From Tamarix chinensis (Eukaryota > Streptophyta > Magnoliopsida > Caryophyllales > Tamaricaceae), in NCBI GenBank assembly GCA_030549775.1, contig CM060173.1, forward strand, positions 1,860,001 to 1,924,000: a stretch of 64,000 nucleotides of DNA, read 5' to 3'. The notes beneath the pieces were generated by a model that was given only the letters and a program-made list of their open reading frames with translations, was not told the origin of the DNA and did not search any database. Shown here piece after piece: positions 24,061 through 37,166 of this stretch. How positions within the stretch are numbered: the first letter of the stretch is position 1; the number at the start of each line of letters is the position of its first letter. A program made the position numbers and the translations under genes.

Positions 24061-24339
24061 TATTATCTTATTAATATCTACTTGATTTTACTATGCATAG
24101 CTTTAACGATTTGATGATAGTTTGATGTTCAACCGGTTTTTTAAATATATAACTAAAGATTATGCCCTTATTTTAAATAGTTTGATGTTGTTAGCTTTAC
24201 ATAGTTGGTTAAGATCTGGTAGAATATATTTATGATTTGTCTACCTAGTTGAAGATCTGTTTACATATTATGTAATTTAGATCCTTTCGAGAACAACATT
24301 GATGATAAGATTTAGTGGCTCTTATTTGTAGGTAGTGAG

Positions 24340-24813
24340 ATGACATACCCTCCACCATATTTTCGTGTGGCGCCACATACAGATCTACGGACTCATGTGA
24401 TATGGCTATACGACAAGCTATGTGAGTTGTACGCGAGTGGCTTATCCTATCATGCCTTCCATTTCAGATCATATCACCTTCTGTTGACCCTACCTCAGAT
24501 AGAGGCATGGGCGTTGGCTACATCTACTTTTTTGTAGTGGTTTGTCTACCACACTGATGCACCACACCCAAGATTTATTGAGGGTAAGGTGATTGCTAGA
24601 GAGTATAATAGGATATCGAGAGAGCTGATGGCCATTGATGATGAGTGGAGGTTTCTTCATAACTTGCCTCCAAGTATCCACCCCGGTTACCGGAGAGCAT
24701 CCGTTAGTAGACTCTCTTGCGATGATGTCAGGGATCAGATGATACATCGTGATGAGTGGACTTTCAGAGTTATAATTTTTAGTCAGGCTCGACGAGGCTA
24801 CCGAGGGATTTAG
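24340..24813 (+). pseudogene. Unrecognised CACTA-internal coding fragment with one stop
   Basis: One plus frame reads MTYPPPYFRVAPHTDLRTHV through to ARRGYRGI with a single TAG at 24537-24539. It is acidic-basic mixed, not low complexity, and rich in Tyr and His, so it looks like former protein. It follows an acceptor-like TTTGTAG. I do not recognise the family. Its place upstream of the Transposase_24 region and on the same strand suggests it was the first exon(s) of the same element gene. Confidence 0.45.
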
Positions 24814-25168
24814 TTTTAAGGATATGAGTTTTTATTTTTTAGGTGTTTGGGCTGTAGCAACCTTTTGATGTATACAGTGCTGCTATTGCTTAAATCCATA
24901 GTATGTATATCTTTTGTAATTTAAACCATTGTACAATGTTTTGCTATGTATGTATGTATGTATGTATATATATATATATGAACTCTTTCTAAGTAAAAGA
25001 AGGCAATGAGGGTAATAATATTGTAACATATGATATGTGTGCTGGTTTTTTTTAAATGCATTTTTCGAACTTCATGATAGGATATATATTGTATCAATAA
25101 TATAATGGTACATTATGCTCAATACATAACATTCTAACATAATTTATTTATTTATTTTTTGTAGAGAT

Positions 25169-25925
25169 ATGACCAACAAAAATATTGATAGGAAAAACAG
25201 TAATAAAGAAGGAAAAAGAGGATCTACGATTATGAGAATCATCACAGATATGAGGATTAAAGGAGAATAAGTCGAGTTGGGATGGAATACTTACAATCTT
25301 CCTATTGGCCCTTACTCAGACATGTTCTTGACTTACGTTTCACTTGTGACCCGTAACCGTGTTCCTATCTCCTATAATAATTGAAAGTAGGTTCCAAATA
25401 TTCATAAGGAGCATATTTGGTAAAAAAAATCACGGTAAATATGCTATTTTATGTAATCATTTTTGTATGTCAAATGTTATTAATTTTAATACATTAACAT
25501 CGGTATACATCTATATGCCTTATTTTGCAGAGAGTATTTAATGTCCCAAAGAGTAGGAAGAAATGACTTCTTAGAAATTATGGGGAACGTCTAAGAACAT
25601 TTAGGTCATATTTAGCTCGTAGAAAAATGTATAGAAAGAGGGATGGTTCTCTATGGCAGAACCCACCCAAACAATACTATTTCATCGATCAAGAAAGTTA
25701 GAACCAATTTATTACATATCCTCTTACGGGGGATTTTAAGGTATTTGTTAGATAACAATTATACTTTTTGTTAGATGCTTAATATTATAATTTTAAGGTA
25801 TTTGGCTTGTCACATAGGAAAAAAGTGCCAAAAATAAAGAGATTGCGAAGCAGAATAAATACCGGCATAATATGGCTCGCAAAGGCTATGCGAGCCTTGA
25901 AGAGGAGTTGGCATACTTTTTGTGA
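25169..25925 (+). pseudogene. Transposase_24-like (En/Spm) protein remnant
   Basis: The plus strand reads MRIITDMRIKGE, then GPYSDMFLTYVSLVTRNRVP and ISYNNW, VFNVPKSRKK, NPPKQYYFIDQES, and SAKNKEIAKQNKYRHNMARK followed by GYASLEEELAYF. This is the order of the plant Transposase_24 family: a conserved block with VP-I-Y-W, the YP-x-F/Y-x-F-I region, then the E-K-x-K-x-N-R-x...RKGYAGLEEEL tail. Stops replace expected residues at several points (GE*VEL, KK*LL, ES*NQ), and at least two introns interrupt it. The protein would bind element DNA in the nucleus; here it cannot be made. Confidence 0.8.
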
Positions 25926-26659
25926 TTTATCTAGCTACATATATGTAAATGTCGAATTTTATAATAATATTCTTAATTAAGAATATTTTTTGACCTATAG
26001 CTCCTAGCCTAAGACTTGGACCCATGTACCTCATCCATCAATATTGGTACATTATGGAAGAAGGCTTGAGCAACAAGAGATGGATATATTAATGAAGATA
26101 TAGATGTTGCAGCCAAAAAATTTGTAAGTCTGTAGATAACTAAAACCCTACTTAGTTTTCTTTTACAAAACTATTATATTATGCTTATGCCTATAAGCTA
26201 AATTTACATATATTATATATATTACATGACGAACTTCAAACATCAGATGGTGAGGAGGGGGTGGACCAATATAACATTGTGTCCTAGGCTACAGGAATTG
26301 TAGAACACCTTGGAAGACACAAGGATTTTAGATTAGGTGTTACGAGAACGAGTGTATGTGGTCGATCTCGTGGTTCTCGTAGCACTAATGAGCAAGTCAC
26401 CATACTCACCCAAAAATTGAATGTGGCATTTAAACGGATGGCAACAATGGATCAAGAGTTGTCATTTATTAAATCTCAAGGGTATAAGCCATCCGATTCA
26501 ATCGACCATGATCAGATTCACATACCTAATGTAAATAGCGTCAGAGACAGATGTTAAGCTAATGCACGTCTTTCTTCTCTTCCTGAGGTAAGCATTACAA
26601 ACTATGAATTGTTATTAAATGTATTCGGTGTAATAAATAATTAATAATGTGTAATATTT

Positions 26660-27043
26660 TTCGTTTAGGGTTTGCATAAATGTGACTTGTTAGGGAATGA
26701 TCTTTCAACTCTTTTGGCGAAAGGAAGGGTCTGCATCAGTTACAGTACCCAAATGCAAACAGTCCACAGGCACAACTTAGCCCTAAATACAAGGTCACTA
26801 AGTATTGACACTCCAATAATCGGTAGTGCGCCCTTACCTTATTATAAAGAGAGTGATGAGGTAGCCACAGTGCTAGAATCTCATGGAAGCTTCGTGCCTT
26901 GGCATGCGGATCAGATACGTCTCACTACTGAAGAGGTATTGAAATTCGACATCTTTATTAGACCTTATTTAGTAGTTACACTGTTTATACCTTTTTCATA
27001 TATATATGCTAAATACATATTTTGTTTATTATTATCAATTTAG
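26660..27043 (+). pseudogene. Unrecognised element-internal ORF between transposase and protease parts
   Basis: Follows an acceptor-like TTCGTTTAG and reads GLHKCDLLGNDLSTLLAKGR ... HGSFVPWHADQIRLTTEEV. It joins in sense the coiled-coil-like LTQKLNVAFKRMATMDQELS (26410-26470) upstream. In plant CACTA proteins a linker of this kind lies between the Transposase_24 and Ulp1 parts. No domain recognised. Confidence 0.4.
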
Positions 27044-27160
27044 GAATCAAAAAAGGAATAAAAAAGAAGACTGCTCCTGCTAGTAAAACCAAGAGAGGTA
27101 CTAGCAGAACGAGCAACACAAAAGATGGTGCTTCTAAAGGAAAGAGAGCTAAATTTGAAA

Positions 27161-28381
27161 ATTAAGTTGTCCCACAAAATATTCCTTCTTCGAAGAAAAG
27201 CCAACATCCACCACCAATAGCTTTATTGTATTTCTATGCCCAAAACTACCTCAGGGACAATTATATTTTTATTGATTTTCGTCTTGAGTATATTGGGAGG
27301 GACAATGCTAATTATATGGTATTGACGGTTTACATAAGCGACATTTATAATCAGGAATGGATGTCAACCACGAGTGTCACCGTCTATGTCACGTAAGTAT
27401 TATTTCATATTTGAGATTTTACTACTCTTGTACAATTGGAATTTTTATGACCTCTTATATGAGTTGTTAGTTATTAACAAATATGCATTGTTATTGTCGT
27501 CCATAAGTTGGTACCTAGTCGCGCTACAATGGAGGGAATGTTGTCCTCTATTGTGTTTGTGTGCCCATACTACATAGGTGACGGTAGTACAATAAGAGAG
27601 GGTAGGCACATAAACTATTTAGCGGATCACATTTTGATTGAGGGACACAACAAGCTCTATCTCATTTCTCACCTCACAAGTAAACATTGAGTTTTGTACA
27701 CCGTCCAACTTGATCTTAATAAAGTCTATGTGTTTGATTCCCTTCGAACTTATGACGTGTCATTTGAAGTCACTCGTTGTGGTGGGAGGAATTTATTGAC
27801 ATGTTAGTATACTTTTTACTTCTTACTTCATTATCTTATTTATACATATATTCTAATTTCATTATTTGAGGTATATATACTTACAATATTGTGTGTCCAA
27901 CTCTATTTATTAGGACACTATAGGCGGCATATCAAAGAAGAGGTGGGAATGGTATCCCAGACCCAAAGAATCTTCAATATGAGCCTGTCATGGTAAGTAG
28001 GAAGACAACTATTTTGTATTTTGTTTTAATTCAAATTAATATCTAATAGTTAGAGAGCTAACTAAATTCATTTGACAGTGTCCACAACAGAAAAACGGTG
28101 ATGATTGTGGATACTATGTATGTAGAGCAATGGATCTGATAGTCCAGAACAGATCGGTCAACATAGATCCAAGCCATGTACGTCTACTTTTCCATATTTT
28201 TCCATTAATGAATCATGACATATATATTTGGTAATTGACATAAGTATTAACTATATATTAATCAAAACTTGGGCATTGTAGTTTTTCACTGACGATTATG
28301 CACGAGGCCAACAATACAATGTTGGTGAAATTGATAAATTTAGAGACCAATGGGGCAAGCACGTACACTCATTCATTCAGT
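27161..28381 (+). pseudogene. Ulp1-like cysteine protease (C48) remnant in CACTA element
   Basis: Plus-strand exons read ALLYFYAQNYLRDNYIF, PSRATMEGMLSSIVFVCPYY, INYLADHILIEGHNKLYLIS, then the catalytic signature: His (27685-27687) followed by TGA where relatives have Trp (H-W-VL), Asp in VYVFDSL (27736-27738), and Cys in QKNGDDCGYYVC (28106-28108). Ulp1 proteases cleave SUMO-like conjugates; copies carried by plant CACTA and Mutator elements are common. Introns with plausible GT-AG borders separate the parts. The TGA at the H-W position makes it inactive as written. Confidence 0.85.
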
Positions 28382-28689
28382 ATTGGGTAGGGATCTATAT
28401 ATTCTACATGCATGTTCGGGTTTGTATTTCGTCTACATCTTTCGGTCTTCTAGGCTAAATTTATGAACTTTTTACTTTGGGGTGTAGAGCTACCAAGTTG
28501 TGGTATGCCTACTAATTTTGATTCTTGAGTATTTCTGGTGTATTAAGACATATATACCAATTAGATATTGATTGAAATTATGGTGTGATTGTAGATTTGC
28601 TATGAATTGATGTTATTTTACAATACAGATTTGGTAATTATTTAAACATACAACTACGTATGTGGGCATGAGCAAAACAGCAAAAACAT

Positions 28690-29290
28690 TAAAAAAATTG
28701 TAGTTTTAATAACGGTTCTTATTAAGAACCGCTATTAAAACCACGTATTTCATATCAAATTTATGCTCATTTAATACGTATTAGGGTTTAATAAATGCAT
28801 AATCAATCACTAAAATCCTAATTGGATGGCAGAGTTTTAATAACGGTTCTTATGAAAACCATTATTAAAACTTAGGGTTTAATAATGGTTTTGAGAAAGA
28901 ACCATTATTAAAACATAAGTTTTAATAACGGTTTTCATAAGAACCGTCATTAAAACTGTGCATTTAATCTCAAATTTATGCTCTTTTAATACGTATTAGG
29001 GTTTAATAAATGCATAATCATTGACCAAAACCCTAATTGGATCATATTTTAACAACGACTTTTACTTGAAAACCATTATTGAAACCTTATTTTTAACAAT
29101 GGTTTTACTTAAGAACTGTTATTAAAACCTTATTTTTAACAACATTTTTTACTTGAAAGCCGTTATTAAATATAAAGTTAACGCACATATTTGTGGGTTT
29201 TTGTATATTTTTTATAACGGTTATGAACCGTTATTAAAGATTTAATAACGGGTGGTTCAATAATGGTTGAAAACTGTTATTAAAACCCCT
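28690..29290. repeat. CACTA right subterminal repeats
   Basis: About ten paired, palindromic copies of TTTTAATAACGGTTCTTA / TAAGAACCGTTATTAAAA, with an internal duplication: GCTC(A/T)TTTAATACGTATTA recurs at about 28767 and 28980. Confidence 0.9.
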
Positions 29291-29297
29291 CTATGTG

Positions 29298-30614
29298 TGT
29301 GCTATGTGCCATGTACCATGTTATGTTGTGTATCTTATGATTATTATTATAAATATTTTATGTGTAGCGCAGCTGGGAGTTGAGGTATGCTTATGTGGAT
29401 TTCTTATGGCATGTGTATAATATGTATATGTTGTACTTATGATATTATGTGATGTGGCCCTTTAGGACATGCGTGCTAGGATGTTTAATATATTGATATG
29501 GGGTGAAATGATGAAAAAGAAAAAAAGGGGGAGTGAGTTGACCAAGGGAATATGAGATTGACCTAATTATCTCATGATCTATGAGGGGAAAATAAAAAGG
29601 GGTTATGAACAAAATAAAAGAATGGGGTGAACTTTGCATGGGATTTTCTAGGGTATGCATGGAAACTTCTAGGGTTTGCATGGGGTGGATAGAACCTGCA
29701 TGGGGATGACCCCTACGTGTGAAAAGTTGTCGCGGGGTGTAAGTAAGGTAAGGGAAGAGTTTTTTGGGTGATTAGAGGCTTTGGGTGAAAAATATTACGT
29801 GGGTTGGTATAAGGGTGCATAGAAGACCTGGCTAGGATTTGGGAGGAAACCCCTAATTTGCGATGGTTGTGAAAGTAATAATAGATGAGGGTGAGCAGAG
29901 TACGGGATGAGAGTGGAAGAATGTCATATGTAGAGTGAGTATGGGTGTCATGGGAAAATAAGGATGGCGGGTGAGAAATGGAGGGGTGACATGTGGAAAG
30001 GAAGGGTGCTAGGGTTTGGTGTGGCCGACTAGGGTTTCGTGGTCACGCTTGTATTTGGGGGAGTAAAGTGAAATGATGGAGGTTGAATCTAAGTGAGGCA
30101 ACATGTGGGGTGTTAAAGCAGCCTTAGTTGCATGAGGCAGAGAAGGATAGGCCACATAGGCCCAAATTAGGGTTTCGGGAGAAAACCCCAGGGTAAGGTA
30201 ATGAGTGGACTTAGAGGGCGTAAGGTAGTGGGCCTTAACCCACACACTTAGGAGTTGGGCCTCTAGTGTGAGTAAGTGGAAGAAGGAAATGATGTTGGGG
30301 TGTGTTAAGAGATATAGAAGTCTCAAGATATGGGATGGGCCCTCTTAGGGAGGATAAGAGTAGATGGAGTGTGACATGCATGCTTAGGGTGAAAACTTTT
30401 TGAATAAGACACGGTAAGACTCTAATCATTTAAAGTGGAAGATCATTGAGCCGGATCCAGACCGATCCACTGGCATAATAGTGGTCAGGTGCTGGGGTGC
30501 CTTGGAGACTGATCCACATGCATATAATAGTGGTCAGACACGTTTTGCCCTATACGTTTCCGATTCACCAGCTATAAAAGTGGGGGATCCCGAGCTCAAT
30601 AATAGTGGGGTACA
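29298..30614 (+). mobile_element. Family 1 LTR-like copy, right part after the CACTA insertion
   Basis: It resumes the copy begun at 19832, with words shared with 19160-19830 (TGTAGCGCAGCTGGGAG; ATGACCCCTACGTGTGAAAA; TACGTGGGTTGGTATAAGGG). It ends in a shortened CCGGTCCAC-type block (30450-30610) and GAGCTCAATAATAGTGGGG. The last part of the family tail and the GGGTGTTACA end are missing, so this copy is truncated near 30614. Confidence 0.7.
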
Positions 30615-32230
30615 ACAAAAATCATAAGTAGGACGAATCAAAAAGGGGTATAAGGATATAAGAATATGAAATATTTGAGGACTATAAATAGGAATCAAAG
30701 ATGCAATCACTGCATAGCCATGACTCTAAACCCAACCCTAAGGATAAATCACTATAGGATATCCTCATTGTCATCAATAACATCAAACTCCTAAAAGTCA
30801 TCTACAGAAGTATAATGTCAATATGACAAGTACTCGGCAATAATGGTACTATGCATCACATAGGGTATAATAATAACATATAACACTTAAACATAAATCA
30901 TGCAAATCATGGTAATAATGCTACGAAACATATACTAACATGGTGGCATAAAATAATAATTGATTCAAATAAGGTTCACTATAAATGAAAAGTATCCTCT
31001 AAGCCATACTATAAAATCCACATTATTAATTACAATATGCCCAGGTTTATCAAGCATAAAGACCCGTGTGAAATGTTGTATCCACCATTATACAATAGCC
31101 CACCAATGCTATACCCACTATTCTAACCTATATAAGGGATTCACTTATGTTATATCCATTACTTTAGCCCATGGAAGGGGTTCACCAATTTTATATCTAC
31201 TATTCTACACTTGTGGAAAAAATACCAATAGTGTATCCATTATTCTATGGAAGGGATTCACACATAATCACATCCATTAATTCACTCAAATTAGTTATCA
31301 AAACCACCATTTAAATTCCACCATTTTACTCATTCAACAAAAACAATCAAAGTTAAAAAGGTTAAAGGATAGGGTCAAACCCTAAAATACACATCTCTCT
31401 CAAGAGGAATCAATAAACCAATTCCTCAACCAATGGAATGGTTTGGAAATGATTACAACAAATACAACAAGCACATTAACATAACCAATGGGCTGGTAGG
31501 GGAAACTAATGGATTGGTCTAACCAATAAACTGGTTAAGCCCTAAACCAAACGATTGATCCACAATAATAAGAAACACTTTAGGAAACAAAGATAAGTGG
31601 ATTGAATGGTCAAAACCAATGAACTATTATGAACAACAACTAGTGAACTAGTTCAATTAACGAAGCATTACATTCAACACGTGCATTTTTAACTTATACC
31701 AAAAAAATCTACATTTAAAAAAATCTCATAAAACCTACCACGATAAATATCTAACATGCATATAACATACTATTAGCCTCAAACAATAATTTAAACCATA
31801 ATTTATGATTCAACCAACACCAAACTTATATATATATAACCACAACCTAGAATGTTCCTAAGATCATTTCCATGCATTTCACTCAAACCAAGCACTCATA
31901 AAGCATGGGAAATAATTCACTACACTTAAGAAACACCATGGTTTACTTGAAGACAACAAACCAACCCCAAAGTCAAAACCTCAAAATATACAAAGATATT
32001 GAGGCCCCTTAGCACATAAATATGCTTTCATAATTATAACCATGCATATATCATGATTGAAAATATTAAAAAAATATACAACACATAAAATATAATTATA
32101 AGTCTATAAGATCTAGCTATGTACCAAAAGTTCAAACTTCTTGCAAAGAATAAGAAAAATCTCGAGTTTGCATTTCCTCCTATAATATACCCTGATCCCT
32201 TTTAATTTAAATGAATACATATATATTACT
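30615..32230 (-). mobile_element. Inverted fragment of family 2 LTR-like element
   Basis: In reverse complement it carries the CCAATNNAYTGGTT-type motif array (31430-31660) and the GTATCC/AAGCCC repeats seen in the middle and right parts of 48325-51233 and 57610-60980. Neither terminus is visible. Similarity is by eye and diverged. Confidence 0.45.
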
Positions 32231-33900
32231 AAAATCATTTTTTAAAATTTTAATAATATAAATGAGTAAAAATGTATAAATTATGCCAGACTCTTTAGTT
32301 GTGAGAATGAACTTAAGGAAGGGTTGAATCAAGGTTTTTTCTTCAACTATCTTGAGGTATTAGTCCTCCTTTGCTTAAGAAAATCACATGTGAGTTTAAA
32401 CCAATGATGTAAAATAAATGGAAGGGGAAAAAAGGGAAGAGATGCTTAGGCATAGTAAGGAAAATAGGGAGAAAAAGAAAGAAAATGATATTTCACAATT
32501 AAGAGTTTTAGAAAATTGAATGGTGGTGGAGTAAAATGAGGAGTGAGTACTTGATAGATCAAAATAAAATATGATGTTTCTTGATTGGGGTTGTGGCGTA
32601 GATTCAAAAAGAAGGGAGGGATTTAGGTTGTTATATACTTGACTGAAAAAGAAGAGAAGTGATAGAGGTAGGTGTGATAAGGTAAGAGAGTTTGTGTGTA
32701 AAGAATAAAAAAAGAGAAGATGTGTTCAAAAAGAGGGAAGAATATCAATACTTTTGAATTTTCTAACTCTATCACATGACACAACAAAGAAGGATAAGAG
32801 AGGATAGAAAGGTTGACTTTTAGCTAAAAATACTCATTAGTATGCGAAATGTAGCATTTAGATAAAAATATAGCTAATTAAATGAAATAATCTAGAAGCT
32901 CTTAAAAATAAGGTTTATCACAAAAGTATCAAAGTTATAAAGTTTCATAAACATTAGAAGATATTTCTACAATAACCCATATTTTTGGAATCTATTTTCT
33001 CAATTTTATTAACAAAATTTGATGAATCTGCTTAATTTTTTTATTTGCGGTTTATTTTATAGTCTTGTCAACCATGTCAAATTTATATTGGAATTTATTT
33101 AATTTATTATCTTTGTGGATTATTATATATAAATTCATTCAATACGAAAATTTTTATTATATTCATACAATTTTTAATTCCATTAAAAAATATATATTCA
33201 TTTTTGTCGTGTGTTTTGATTTAATAATTTTAAAATTATTTCTTATTATGAATTTGTCCCATGATTACTAATTTATTTTGGAACTACATCTTGTTAACAA
33301 AAATAAATTATTTTTAATTATAAAATTCCTTTGAAGTAGTAAAATTATTTTAATAAATATTTTTATCTATAGCAATATTTTTATTTGTGAATTTATTTAT
33401 TTTTTTGAAGTTGATGAGATCTTCGGAAAAAAAAAATTGAATTGAAGCTTTTTACAATTTGATTCTAAAATAAAATTTCATTACATTTCTCTTTTTGGAT
33501 ATGGAGGATATTTTTAATAACATTTTGAATTATTTAAGGTCACTTATAATTTGATAAAATTTTATCGTAATGTATTTTAATATTTTTTTGTCTTGTTTGT
33601 ATTTTAATGGTTTATATAATTTATTTTATTTAATGGTATTCCATCGGATAAGCCTTTTGATTTTATGCAAAAAAGTCTTTAATGGATATTTTCAAATATA
33701 TTTTAGTTGATATTGTATTTAAATATTTTACAAAGTAGCTTTATGAATGAAATAAAAAGAACATACCCGACCAACCCTCTACCCTTTTCTTTTCCCATCG
33801 TCTTTTTCTTTCCTTTTTTTCTCATATACCCTGACCACCTTCTGCTTCCTTCAACCCTTTCCTTCTCCACTGTAATAGGCCACCGCTGCTTGGGCAACCA
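32231..33900. other. AT-rich DNA without recognised genes
   Basis: Long A/T runs with scattered ORFs of biased composition; nothing resembles a known protein. It may be the eroded head of the repeat that continues to about 37 kb. Confidence 0.5.
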
Positions 33901-36900
33901 ACACAGCCAACGGACGGCAACATATGAGCAAGGCGGGAACAAATAACATGACTTCAATGACACACAGCAGCAACACACGGTGATAGTAGCAAGACAAATG
34001 ACCCAGCAATTCGTGACCTCCATATCCATCAATTTGGGCGATCGACGATGGATGACAGCAATATCAACACACCAGCGTGAATCTGGTGACCTCCCTTAAC
34101 ATCGATTTGCTTGTTTTTATATTGAATAAATTTATGTCATTAGTATTTGGTTACACCGAAATGGTGTATATATGTGTTTGATGTGCAATTTGTGTTGGTA
34201 TGGTTTATTTAAAAGATTTTTAGTTTTTAACCTTGATATATGTGTAAATATTAGGTTCATCCAATTTTTTTTTCTATTAATTGTATAAAATGTTGTATGA
34301 TATGTTAGATCATATATTGAAACTATTAATTTGAACAATTTGTGTAAAACCAAACAATTGTAGATTTTTAGGTCAAAATTCTTATTTTTGAAATAAAATT
34401 ATAAAATTGGTTATTGTATGGTTAGTTTTGTTTATATTGATTTTATAATATTGTTTGAGATTATCCTAATTATATTTTAACACATTCACTTTGGAGTAAT
34501 TGATTTGAATTGGGCGACTCATATTTTAAGCTTAAAACCCCTAATTTTTAAAAATGATTTTCTAAAATGATTTTGTTTATGGTTCTTTTACTTAGTTGAC
34601 TATTAGTTTTAATCTAAAATCAATCTAATTGTGTTTCTATCCTAGCAATCTGAATCAATTCTCCGAAATTGATCGATCTAATATATTTTGATTGTGAAAC
34701 CTTATCGGTAAAGTTGTTTTGATGAAATTTGATCGATTTAAAGTTTAACATTGCTTTAATTAGTTTTTGGAATTGATTGAAAATGTCATAAGTGAATTTC
34801 AATAACCTTATCTTGGTCTTTTGGGAATTTTCTCTTGCGTCTTGTATTTGGATTTGCTTTCTAGAAAAAAAATTCTCTTATCCTTATCGATCGATTAGGG
34901 GTATTTAAATTATTTGCTTCGTAAGGATATATATAGTTTTCCTAATTTTGTTCTACGATTTTCAACTATGATCTAGGAGAGTGTTTTGATGGATCCTCAA
35001 AATAGTGGTATTTCCCTTTTTATTGTTCTACTTAGCTAGTTTTGGATCTGGGTAAGTCTATACTAACCTTTGCTTATAGTAAAATCATGAAATTGTTGAA
35101 ATGTATGTTATTTTTTCAAGTTGAAGGTGATAATCATACTTTATGTGATTTATGTATGTCAAGAATATGGCATGCCTTGCATGTTGTTTCTATGCTTTTA
35201 CGGCCTTATAATTTTAATATGAAAATAGATTAGCATGCCTATTGAATATTTTGTATGAGTATGTGAAGTTATAAGCACGATTTGGGTGAGAAAATGCATG
35301 TTGAGTCATTTGGACCATTTTGGAGTAAATAGGTGTGTATGTTGTACACTTTGAAGTTGAATTGATTTATTTTCAAGCATGATTATATGGTTAGTATGTT
35401 TAAGCTACTTTCTATAATGTTTGGTAATTCTAGAACTTGTCATGATGTGTTTCAATTATAGTTAACTTTTGAATATATTGGGCCTCTAATGGCATGGAAT
35501 AATTGGGCTTTAATGCCATTCATAATAATTAAGCATTAATGTTACTTAGAATATTGGGCTTATGCCCCATGATTTGGGCATTGATCCCTTGTAGACCAAG
35601 TACACTGATAAAAAAAATAGAATTTATTAAATAAAAAATGGATTATGTGTGAAAAAAGTAGTCAAATGATATTCTTTGAGCCTTTATACTTGGTTGAACA
35701 AAATCCTTAAATAAAATATTAATCATTTAAAGTAGAATATTTTGAGTTGGGACTTATATTGCTCAAGGTATTTATCCAAGTTAGGTTTGGTATTAACTTG
35801 GCACAACTCTAGTGTTTTTTCTCTCGGGTGCCTTACGTGGTATAGAGATACCTTCTTCTACTCTATAGGTGCCTTAATATATTATGGCCCTAGAGGGTGT
35901 ATGCATACTTAAGTGATTATAGATCATATTATTCGGTGGCCTGGTTGCGTTTATAGGCGTGCAAGTTGAGGGTGGTGTTGTTTTTTCTCTAGATTAGTTA
36001 TTATGGTTTCCTTGAGTCTCTAGTCTCAAATTAATATAATCAAATGGTTGTGACCATAATAATGGAATGTAATAATCTATGGTTCTAATTTATTCATGTG
36101 CTTCATACTTCATTATCATATACATGATGCTAAGTTGTTGTATGTACAATCATCTTATCATGTGGAGTATGTTATTATTCCATTATCGCATGTCTCACAT
36201 GTCCTTTCATATTATTATATGTATCTATGTGCGCCACTACTACTTATATTGTTGATATTCCATGTGAGAATGCCATACTATTGCCATCACATGTGCTTTT
36301 TTCTTATTAACATCATATGCCTAGATTTGCCATGATTTTATATACATCATGTACTCTCCATGGTTTAGGTAGTTTTAACATTCTAGATTGACCCATACTG
36401 ATACTATCATGGTTGAACATGTCCTACGATGATCCGTTGATTGTGGAGACCAGACCTCTTATGAAAGTTTGATAATGAATGTTATATTATATGGTTGAAG
36501 ACTTAGGCCTCAAATAGTGGCTACCTGGATTTTTTGTCCCTCGGGGACTTCTATTTTTATCTATAAATGTTTTGCGAATTTCAAGCATTGTAATGTATTC
36601 TTTTATTATTTGGTGATGTAACTAAACTTTTATATTCCTATTGTTTTCATATGATTTTTAAAATCCATGTTTATTTCATAGATTTTCTACTAACTTTAAT
36701 GAAATCGTTCGTTTTCCATTTACTATTGGATAACTCCTTGTGGGAGTTTAAGTATTGTAGACAAGTTTTAGCCTTGTATATAATGTAAAATAAATTATAG
36801 GCATCTATCATATGTTAGGTATGTCGGTAATATTCTTCATTTTTTATTTTAACTTCCACGTTATTCTTTTAAAATATTTTTTTTCAAAAGTGAAAATGGG

Positions 36901-37166
36901 GATCTTAAAATTTTGATTTTAAATAATACTCAAATCAAACCCTCTAAGCCAACCAGCGAATTGATTTGGTATACCAACTGGCGAGCATTGTTAGGTGTGA
37001 AAAATTAAATTGTAGGGTACCAATGTGCTGATTTTGCTGCACTAGTAAATATTTTCTTAGATATTTCTAACATATCTCTATGTAAATATTTTTGATTAAT
37101 TTAAGGAAAATAAACCCATATATTTGGATTAAATTTAAATAACATAAGGTTTTAAAAAGTGGGGTA
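33901..37166. repeat. Diverged long repeat, first copy (paralogue of 38.8-39.85 kb plus 45.75-48.3 kb)
   Basis: 34380-34800 resembles 39400-39800 (shared words around TTAGATTTGTTT, TAAGTGAATNCTTGTAA-like), and 34975-35060 matches 45875-45970 (ATCTAGGAGAG ... TTAGCTAG.TTTGGA). 35720-36000 holds family 1/2-type words (TTAATCATTTAAAGTAGAAT; GGGTGCCTTACGTGG). At 36900-37166 the minus strand reads a family 2-like head (TATAATACCCCAC...). No coding support. Confidence 0.45.

Larger units (their letters stand above)
22177..29297 (+). mobile_element. CACTA (En/Spm-type) transposon, right end degraded
   Basis: The left end is CACTACTACGAAAATGGG, placed inside a family 1 LTR; reversed copy 51313-56100 shows the uninterrupted host sequence. 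Both flanks inside the element are packed with TTTTAATAACGGTT / AACCGTTATTAAAA repeats in both orientations (22190-22460 and 28690-29290). The interior holds broken Transposase_24-type and Ulp1-protease coding regions in order, all on the plus strand. No TNP2/TNPD transposase is recognised. A matching TTTTCGTAGTAGTG right terminus is absent; CCCCTCTATGTGTGTG near 29286-29301 may be its remnant, so the right border is approximate. Confidence 0.8.

Noticed and set aside
24490..24747. 85-aa ORF on the minus strand
   Set aside because: Shadow of the plus-strand CACTA coding fragment.
30009..30429. ORFs of 105 and 64 aa on the minus strand
   Set aside because: Lie in the right part of a family 1 LTR; no family recognised and frames are not kept in the related region 52.6-53.5 kb.
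33703..34032. 109-aa Cys/Trp-containing ORF
   Set aside because: No domain, no splice or neighbour support; mostly AT-rich or repeat-derived DNA.
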